Assembly (NCBI GenBank): GCA_016165875.1
Contig: JABBOT010000080.1
Span: 49,062,032-49,126,031, forward strand
DNA: 64,000 nt
From: Acanthopleura granulata
Lineage: Eukaryota > Mollusca > Polyplacophora > Chitonida > Chitonidae
Reading direction: 5' to 3'
Part shown: positions 56,215 to 64,000 of the stretch, one piece after another
Numbering within the stretch: position 1 is the stretch's first letter
How the letters are laid out: each line of letters starts with the position of its first letter
The notes under the pieces: generated by a model
Told to the model about the DNA's origin: nothing
The model's database searches: none
What the model saw: the letters and a program-made list of their open reading frames with translations, nothing else
Made by a program: the position numbers and the translations under genes

Positions 56215-57600
56215 TTCGCAATATTTAAACTTTATTCACTAGGATAACGCGAAACGGTTTCAGGAAATGTTTTATGTAGGATGACGCCTGCGCATACTCA
56301 AACCGATGTAGTAAGATTCTGGATATGTCGCAGGAATACAGTCTGGTGGTAGTACCTAAATTCAACCAATTCAGTTTTACCTCAAGAAATATAGTTTCGA
56401 TTTGGTACTTATTCTTTTCCAGTGTTTTCATTTATGACGTCACTAATCCATGTGTTTGGTAGGTGCTTTTCACAATGAACATCTGAGAAGGAGGTATTCA
56501 ATTGTATTCATGTGCGAATTAGTGACGTCATGCACGAAGCAACGGGAAAAGAACGTTTGCATTTATATCTCTGATAAAACGAGTCTATGTCGTCATAAGC
56601 CTACCTTAATGACCATTGACTAATATGGCAACAAAAAACGCTGACGAGGCATAAATGAGATACACATATTTGTTAGTTTGGGTAGCAATATTAATTTAAA
56701 GTTATTTGACTGAATGTAGACAGCTTATACAGTGGCTATGGTAGATGATACCTCCTGGCCTGTGGTTTCAGGGTTTCTTGGCAAAAAGCTGGCCACAGTC
56801 CCTGTATGGCGGCTTAGGTCGCCCTACAGGAAGTTTGGCTGAGCATCACTGAAGCCTTCCACCAGTGTCAGGGTGAATTACAAAATTCTGAACATTATAA
56901 TACTCTCAAGTTAGGCAAGGTATATACATGTAGACGTCCCCATGATATTCCTGGACGTGGACTCGACAACAAGAATTCCAAACAGGTAAGCGCGATATCT
57001 GATTTAGAAACAAAGGAATTATCAAACCAATAGGCCTAATAGCAGAATGCGACAGTAATCTCAAAATTCAGAGCCAAAAACAATCAGAAGTTAAATATAT
57101 TGAGAATTTGTGATGACATCAGACCTTATGTTAAAGTTTGAAATTTATGAGCCATCAGGATATACAAGACTACATCATGGAGGATATCAATCAAGCTGCT
57201 ACACACCATGGAGGCTGAAACCAGAGAATAGCGTCGACAGTTGTGTCAGTTTATCTCAAGCTACGTTCACACTAGGCCCGACAATCTTTCCATCGTCCAA
57301 ATTGATTTTCGAAGAAGATAAAGTTTCCGGATGGTTGCATTTACACATAAACTGATCGTTAACGTGGCAGTTCGCCTCCCGATAAATACATCTAGCGAGG
57401 AGCACATGTGATAGTGAACTTCAGAATCAGTGCGCAATTACCTTTCACTGCATTTCATTCTTTATTTCTTCGGTGTGAAATGAACCACATGCTTTTATTT
57501 ATTAAGTCTCACATAGTAGCCAATTTTCGACACTCTCTGTAAGGAAACAACCCAGCTAAAAATATAATCAAGTAACCGGTAACAAACTTCACATGGTGGG
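56215..57600. other. Probable intron or intergenic DNA, no exon recognised
   Basis: Should contain or lead to the next exon of the 55940 gene, but I see no segment with acceptor, frame and donor together. The 81-codon frame at 57110-57355 is not convincing. Confidence 0.35.
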
Positions 57601-57606
57601 CAATTT

Positions 57607-57754
57607 TTATTTCAAACATTCCCCCTTTTCGAACAGATCATACAGTAGTATGTTCTTCTCAGCTTCAGCAATCAACTGTTCAGCTCTCTCCTCAACCTGG
57701 GCTGGAGGCTGCTTTGTAAGAAGGAAATTTCCATCACCATTTTCTTTCCTGGGC
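57607..57754 (-). CDS. Probable last exon of an unidentified minus-strand gene
   Basis: On the minus strand a good acceptor (CATCTTTTCAG, exon starting at 57754, phase 1) opens 48 codons ending in TAA (57607-57609): PRKENGDGNFLLTKQPPAQV, then a charged amphipathic helix EERAEQLIAEAEKNILLYDL and FEKGECLK. The stop overlaps an AATAAA (GAAATAAAAA), so the 3' UTR would be very short or another signal is used. Composition and helix pattern look like real protein, but I cannot assign a family. Upstream exons would lie to the right and were not found. Confidence 0.55.
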
Positions 57755-58745
57755 CTGAAAAGATGAGTCTGTCAGTTATTAGGATTGAAATCGGTCATGG
57801 TGAAATCGGTCATCGAACGATTATATGTCTTAACACCTTATCCACTTCCCCTGTAATTCGTACAAAGCAGTGATATTAACTGTAATTCAGTCGACTCAAT
57901 GGACCACAATTACTGAACTTCTTTGTTGTTCGGCATAACATTTAATACAAAATGAACTAAAAACACCCAATAGAGACCCGGCGTCGGGGAGGATAAATCA
58001 CCCAGAACAAACCTGGTTCATTTTCAGATAAATGGATATGGGCCAAACTGTAAGGTGGATAATGGCATCGAGATTCAGTGGAATATAAGTGGCGTTTCCT
58101 TTTTGTTTCATTTTGTTGTGGTGTTTGTTTGTTTTTTTTTTCATTTAGCCGTGTATGTATTGAATTATTTAGTCAGCGCCAGTGTTAACATTGCTTTACG
58201 TTTGGGTGTAGAGGCCATTTTTCCCACACAGCAATATGTATAATATTGTAATAATATTGTATTTTAATCAAGTAAATAACCATAATTCAGCTACAGTCTT
58301 CAAAAGTAGGGATTTTCGAGCTTAAATGCTGTTAAGGGCAAAATTCAAGAGACAAGTGATTTTCAACATATGGTGGACTCCACAGACAGCCATACGAGGG
58401 TTGTGAGTGGTTTATTGTTACCAACGCCTCACTGGCAAGGAGAGTGGAGGAATGTAAGGCTGATTTTGAACCTGCATCTCGTGTGTCCCAGGGCACAGGT
58501 GAATCGCGTCTTAAGCTATGCTGCATGCCAAGCTTTACACCCTTCTCTAACTCTATCATCTAGTCTGGCATAGGTTCATATCTTTATACCTTAATTAACA
58601 TTTGTCGACTGAATCGTTCAAGGTCACCGTCCACTTTGTCTTGGGTATCTTAGCGAAACTAGGGCCATTGTAATAAGCTCACTAATTTTGTCCATTGTTA
58701 CGTAGTACACTCATCATAAAACATACAGCGGTTGGACTTTAAAAT
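57755..58745. other. No exon recognised
   Basis: Likely intron of the minus-strand gene ending at 57607. The minus-strand frame at 58332-58559 has unbiased composition and no motif. Confidence 0.3.
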
Positions 58746-58749
58746 GCAT

Positions 58750-58940
58750 GATACTTGCTGTTGCCTCGCTTGGCGCTCAGCATTGAGATGTTAGAGCAAG
58801 GAAACAGGACAAGTCGCCCCGGTGTCAGCATATTGCGTCTCGTGTCTTCGGCATGATGTTCCGGTCGGGGCCACAAGAAGACAGAGTATAAAAACATTCC
58901 AAGCGCTCCTCGTCCTCATATATGACTGAAACATTAAAAC
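58750..58940 (+). mobile_element. SINE (family S2), body fragment
   Basis: CTTGCTGTTGCCTCGCTTGG, GCATTGAGATGTTAGAGCAA, CCCCGGTGTCAGCATATTG and TGTCTTCGGCATGATGTTCC match the body of the copy at 12597-12955 in order; the tRNA head is missing. Confidence 0.7.
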
Positions 58941-59056
58941 ATATACACAAGAGCTCTCGTGCCGAGACATTTCCACGTGAGGCGACTCGGCGCTTGTAGC
59001 GACACGCTATCGCTGGCGACTCGAAGCCCCCGTCCGTGTTGAGTGAAGGTGTTCTA

Positions 59057-59250
59057 TTTATTCATTTTATTTATTGGATTGGTGATTCACGCCGTACTCA
59101 AGAATATTTCACTTACGAGGCAGCATCATGGATGGAGAAAGCCGGGCAGAGCCCGGAGGAAAACTATAACCCCATTTTTGGTGGGACTTCTCACGTACGA
59201 CCAGAGAGAAAGCCATTGTGAGCTGGGCTTGAACTCACAGCGGAGTCGGG
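59057..59250 (-). mobile_element. SINE (family S1)
   Basis: TTTATTTATTGGATTGGTGA, CGCCGTACTCAAGAATATTT, CCGGGCAGAGCCCGGAGGAA and GAGCTGGGCTTGAACTCACA in order, read as the minus-strand element; truncated at the tRNA head. Confidence 0.7.
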
Positions 59251-59259
59251 TTTAAAAGC

Positions 59260-60600
59260 CACCGTGTTTGTGGAACTTAGCGCATACATGTACATGTTGG
59301 AACGTACTGGGTTGACTGAATTTACAATTTACACTGCAAACCTAAGTAAAGCTAGCACAAGTGTAGTTAGGTATGAAATTCCCGACTGTTGAACTTGTTC
59401 GAGACTCTTCTCCATTAAGCTGACACAAGTCTTTGGGGCCATGTCCAGCTCGCGGAGTCAGGTAGTATATCAAGACCCTCCCAGCAGCACAGCCATCGCT
59501 CACTACGTGCCCGCATGAGGTGACACAGGAGTAGTCAGGGGAATGATTCAAAGGCAGAGCAAATGATCGATTGAGTATGTATAATCAACTGAAATCCAAT
59601 AAGCAGAATGAATCATAGATTGTATAACCACTATTTTTCATGCCGCTTTAACCTTTTCTAAGCGTTTATCAAAATGGTACTTCTCATTAGTGTATACAAA
59701 ACCTCTTTTATAACACATTCACCCTATACATAGGTAAAGAGGCTGCGATCATGGACACAGCGTCATGCATAACAAATGAGAGTCCTGCGGCCATGAGGCG
59801 TTAGTCGAATCTGTGCGCACAGCATATATAAGCAGGCTTGATTAATCTCGCAAGCAAGAGACAAATGTCAATCTATCGAAGCGAATCAAAACTACATTGA
59901 AAAATAATATCGGCCACATTTATCTGGAAACTGTCGCAAACTGAGTTGGAAGGGGCTGAATTGAAAAGGACTGACTTACCTTTAAACCTTATTTCGAAAA
60001 GCAAATGTTTGTCTGGATTAACCATTCAGTGACTTGTCCAAAATAAAAGTAAAAAAATTAAAATGTGGCTGCGTGGTTCTCTGCAAATTCCACTTAAAAC
60101 AGATTAATTTATTTGGTTGCAATTGGAGGTTTTTCAGGGGACCTTAACTTAAGAGGAAGTTCCACCAGGCAGTCAGCCAAAGCAGTTCAATATAGAAATT
60201 ATCGACCTGTTTTATCTATACAATCTCAAGCAAGATGTAAACAACAAGAAGTAAAACGACAATAGAGACTGATTCCTGTACGAGTTCATGGTGCATGTAA
60301 GTTTTGTAGGAGAAGGTCTAATAAGTGTGAAAAGACGGTAAACCCCAAAGCTTAAAGCGAGTATACCAACGATTTGGAACAAAAATTCATATTCGCTAAT
60401 CAAAATCTTCTTTATTTATCAGGAATAACCCAAATTATTGCCTTTCAAAAATATAAAACTCGTACCTGGACCATTTATAATGTTAAAATGGTTCAAAGTT
60501 TTAAAATGCGACCCACATTAAAAACTTCATTGCTGAATTTGAATGGTAACACGTGTGTAGCTGAAGCTGATGTATAGTTAGAGGATGAACACGATAGATT
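59260..60600. other. Intergenic or intronic, unassigned frame at 59342-59551
   Basis: The minus-strand frame 59342-59551 (NHSPDYSCVTSCGHVV, then DGCAAGRVLIYYLTPRAGHG) has protein-like composition, but no family, acceptor or donor was identified. Nothing else seen. Confidence 0.3.
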
Positions 60601-60607
60601 GTATCTT

Positions 60608-60790
60608 TCACTCACTCAGTGAAGCCATACATGCTAGTCACATTATACTGACACCGGGCGACAAGTCGTGTGACCTTGCTCTAATCTCTAAGTGTTGAGG
60701 GCCAGGGCAGCAGCAAGTACCATTTTAAAGTCTTTGGTATGACCCCACCCGGACTGATCCCAGATCTCCCGTCCCTCAGAAGTAAATTAC
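60608..60790 (-). mobile_element. SINE (family S2), minus orientation
   Basis: Reverse complement of the 12597 element: CACTCACTCAGTG tail, TATACTGACACCGGGCGACA, GCAGCAAGTACCATTTTAAA, then TTTGGTATGACCCCACCCGG; the tRNA-like head is partly kept (TGATCCCAGATCTCCCGTC). Confidence 0.7.
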
Positions 60791-61264
60791 AGCCCTCTTC
60801 GGTTACTCCAATTGGGCAAAATAACCTTTGAGGTACAATACTGGCACCAGTTTAACTGGCTCGAATTCCTAATTGTCCGGTTTGAAATCCACAGAACTAC
60901 GTCTAAATAAAAGTCCAAATTAATCGATAAGTATCTCGGCCCGCCTGCTATTAAGCCACCACGCATTTTTCTTCAAGATCTTTCATTCAATCGTTGTTTC
61001 ATCCGACCTTCTTCACAGTGACCAGATACAAATTAGTCATGCAGAGACATCCATTACGTACATGTTTATTAAAGATAAAATGATATTTATTGCTGTTATA
61101 TCAAATTCAAGATGACTTCAATAAAATGAATATTGTCTAATGAGTTTCCAGGAAAAAAATTACAATCTCAATCCTTGGTGTTTTACTGCCGACATTGACC
61201 CATCCTCGGGATACCATTCCGCCAATGACGAAAGATCAGCGCTAGCGCTTGGAACAATTCCACA

Positions 61265-61390
61265 AGAAATAATTTTTTCTTTTTGCTAATGTCGACTTTA
61301 TAAAGTCGTGCACGTCTTGTGGAGGCCAAAGAATACAACACACCATATCGTCAATGTAGCGTAGGTTATTTCGTTTTACAGTAGTCCGCG
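61265..61390 (-). mobile_element. Penelope-like reverse transcriptase fragment
   Basis: On the minus strand NLRYIDDMVCCILWPPQDVH followed by DFIKSTLA. Tyr-Ile-Asp-Asp followed by a W and PP/PE and a helix ending in F is the catalytic box of Penelope-like element RTs (RYVDDIF..W..PE....F). The flanking frames are broken. Confidence 0.55.
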
Positions 61391-61394
61391 TATG

Positions 61395-62185
61395 GATCTG
61401 AGTGACAGGTGAAAAATAAACCTTGCTGGTAATATGGCCGAAACAATTCTGTGAGAGATTTCAACCCCAAGCAAGTAAGAAACATATAATAAACTGTCTT
61501 AAGTTAACTTTTCAAGTAACTACAGTCCAGTGTTTAAGTGTAGCTGTCAAAGTGCCTTTTGTCTCCATCGAGGTTTGAGCAATGTTTCCATTTATCCGGA
61601 CTGCGCATTCGCACGGCATGTTCTGAACATTAGTTATGGTCTTCAGATCATTGCATTGACTTTAACCTCTTACTGAGGAGCTGGAATATCTGATATGCTA
61701 TTACTGCCTTTCTCCTGGGCATTCTTTGCTAGCGTGTAGGGCATTTTGCGATCCCCTTCAGGGTGTTGTGTACACAGATACGTCGCGATATCCGACCGAC
61801 GCCTTTTAGTTGACACCGGCTATTTACTATGCCAGCTCTTCTGGGGATTAAATATTGCTGACGTGATCCTCTTTATCAGCCCAACCAGATTCAGGCCGGA
61901 TTAATCTGATGTGCTAATTATTTTCAATTGAAATAAAAGCCAATCGCAATTATGATTACAAAATGCACATCTCTCGTTATAAATTATGGGACATTCTGTA
62001 AATAATTGGAATAGCTCAGTGTTTTGAATTCAATTTTTTGGACATGGGATTGCAAACGTTTGAATTCATGTACATTTTAATAAATAGGTATAAAGTCTTA
62101 AACTTTACGACATGGTGAGAATGTCCTGGGCAGTCACACAATTTTTTCTCCTGCGAGCAATACGCCTGTTAAACTATTTAGGCTA
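61395..62185. other. No gene recognised
   Basis: Flank between the Penelope-like relic and the minus-strand gene ending at 62358. Confidence 0.35.
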
Positions 62186-62189
62186 CGCT

Positions 62190-62195
62190 TTTATT
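62190..62195 (-). terminator. Candidate AATAAA (minus strand)
   Basis: TTTATT on the plus strand, about 165 bp downstream of the stop of the 62358-62514 exon. Confidence 0.4.
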
Positions 62196-62357
62196 AGGTT
62201 TTTCCATTGTTTTCGGTATGATAAAGCAGACAGTTTGCACAGTGGGGAGGAATCGTCAGCTTTCAATGAGTAATGTTCAACCACAGCGGGTAAAATTGCG
62301 TGGAAATATTAAGTGGTGAAACAGCTGTATTGTGAAGGTTATCAGATGACTGGGATG

Positions 62358-62514
62358 TTACTCCTCACTGTCTGTCTCTGTGTATTCACTCAACTCTTCA
62401 GGCTTGGCGATCTGGCAAAGGTCCCGCCGCCCGTCACACTGTGACTGCCTCAATATTTGATGACAACATCCGACGGCCGGAGGGCACACGTTCTGCACGT
62501 GTTTAATCCCAAAG
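62358..62514 (-). CDS. Probable last exon of a second unidentified minus-strand gene
   Basis: An acceptor (CTATACAACAG, exon from 62514) leads into 51 codons ending in TAA at 62358-62360: FGIKHVQNVCPPAVGCCHQI, a charged stretch with further Cys (QCDGRRDLCQ), and an acidic tail ELSEYTETDSEE. Five to six Cys in about 30 residues and the acidic end look like a C-terminal tail. An AATAAA follows at a normal distance. I do not recognise the family, and upstream exons (to the right) were not found. Confidence 0.5.
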
Positions 62515-62519
62515 CTGTT

Positions 62520-64000
62520 GTATAGATACCACGCATAAATTGTCAATGTTAATTTACTTTTCGATGGCTTAATAGCTTGGTAAGTGGATTTACCGACATT
62601 TACGTCTCAGAAATTCATTCTCTTGTCTACTTAGCAGCCAAAGAGATATAATCCTTGGTGTCCATTACCCTATACGATTGTAGTCCCCTCTCCTCTCGTG
62701 TAAATATGTGGTCAACTCTTGACGCCCTGACATCATTTACAACAGAAATAAACATCATTTACACCTTCATATACACTAAAACTGTGTATACAAAATTCAT
62801 AAACCACTCGCCATATATATGCCTAACTTCCGCTTTGAACACCGATGAAACACTGAAATGGACAATCTGAGGACATCAACATGACAGGCTGATAATGAGC
62901 CATGTACTGTTGTGTTGTAACTTTGTACCCAGCTCGGTATTTTTATGAAAGAAGTGAAGACACCCACTGCAACACCCCCCCCCCCTCCCGGCCCCACCGG
63001 CCCATGTTAGGTGATACTTTGAAAAGACATCGTCGTGCTGGAAATCTGATATCTTGTAGAGAAGTGAACAGACAAGCTGTACGTAGTGGTATTGCATAAA
63101 TACCACGTCAATAACGAAGGGAAGATGACAAATGTTATACATATTTAGTCATTAAGGTCAATGCGCTGGTCAATTCCTGGGCAGGCAGGGTTATCTAAAT
63201 TTGCACATCTGGTCGTTGTACGATAGTGATCACATAAGCGTGCTAAACTTGTTGTTGTTCACGTATTTAAAGAAACGAAAACTATCAGGAATGAAAGTTC
63301 GTTTCATAATGTGTCAATTAAAACAAATGTTATTATCGATAAAATACATCACTGGTCCAAAGATAGATAAACAAGAGAAAAGTTGATATCTCTCCTAGCC
63401 TGAGGCTGTGATTATGTACAAGTCTGTCTACTACATCACTGACTTGGCTCAACACACGCAGTTTACATAGCGGCTTCTGTTAACTGACATTTTGAAGTAG
63501 GCATAGAATAAGCCAGATAGCTGTTTCGTCTGCGCATGACTGGACTTCCTTCGTTGATAGATACCCTCGTACCTATGTTTAAGGCATTGTAACCGTATGC
63601 AGTGACACACAATTCAGCCCATTTCGTGAATTTTATGTGTCTGTATGACATTTGAGACAATGAGTGGACATAGGGCTGTGTCGAGTGGAAAACTATGAAA
63701 AACACACACAAAAAATTAGAGTTCTACACTGGCCTGTTGCCCAAGTCTGTAATGTTAAGAGATAGACATAAATGGCCATGTGCTTTTGTGTGTTCATCGT
63801 ATGACGCGTTCTGCTTATGGGCAATTATGCGCAACTCGAAACCGCTACCTGGCTTATTACAAATGAATTCGTGCTAAGCAATATTATCTCCAAGCACTGA
63901 AGAACCCGTGGTCTGAGTACATGTCGTGTTTTTCAGCTGAGCTTTGCGTAGCCAAATAATGTCTACCAAACACAGTAATAAAAGTGACTCGTTTATATAA
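62520..64000. other. No gene recognised; poly-C run
   Basis: A C run sits at about 62975-62988. The minus-strand frame 63463-63711 (ELCVTAYGYNALNIGTRVSI and on) has protein-like composition but no family, start or splice support. Could be upstream intron of the 62358 gene. Confidence 0.3.

Overview
The window is animal nuclear DNA. It has multi-exon genes with GT-AG (and two GC-AG) introns, TATA-driven secreted-protein genes, AATAAA signals, tRNA-derived SINEs, decayed LINE and Penelope-like reverse transcriptases and many minisatellites. The SINE types and gene families suggest a lophotrochozoan, most likely a mollusc. That is inference; no marker gene fixes the species.

Layout. 1-620: decayed LINE. 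1774-2331 (-): a small four-EF-hand calcium-binding protein. 2.4-9.6 kb: gene-poor, with 57-, 41- and 66-bp tandem repeats. 9618-18124 (+): a TRPC-type cation channel in 11 exons, which I could join into a full 847-residue reading frame. 18.7-25.5 kb: minisatellite plus transposon relics. 25629-33467 and 37176-48781 (+): two tandem paralogous animal haem peroxidases of 698 and 685 residues. Ten of their 14 exon positions have identical lengths and all intron phases agree; each has an N-terminal signal peptide and its own TATA-like box. 49-55.9 kb: repeats with no gene. 55940 (+): first coding exon of a small single-pass membrane protein. 57607-57754 (-) and 62358-62514 (-): probable last exons of two unidentified genes. 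The rest is repeat-rich intergenic DNA.

Most interesting observation: in peroxidase copy B, four local repeat blocks lie directly on exon boundaries. An 80-bp minisatellite (about 14 units) copies the exon-5 3' splice site. A 31-bp array runs into the exon-8 acceptor. Seven units copy the end of exon 10 with its donor. The end of exon 12 with its donor is duplicated. Copy A has none of these. A fifth case, a triplicated exon-9 donor with one in-frame extension, is in the TRPC gene. This suggests minisatellites seeded from splice junctions, carrying decoy or alternative splice sites. Both peroxidases also replace the distal-site Asp next to the catalytic His with Ala. Exon models are by eye from family similarity, phase and splice consensus; no alignment, transcript or search was available.
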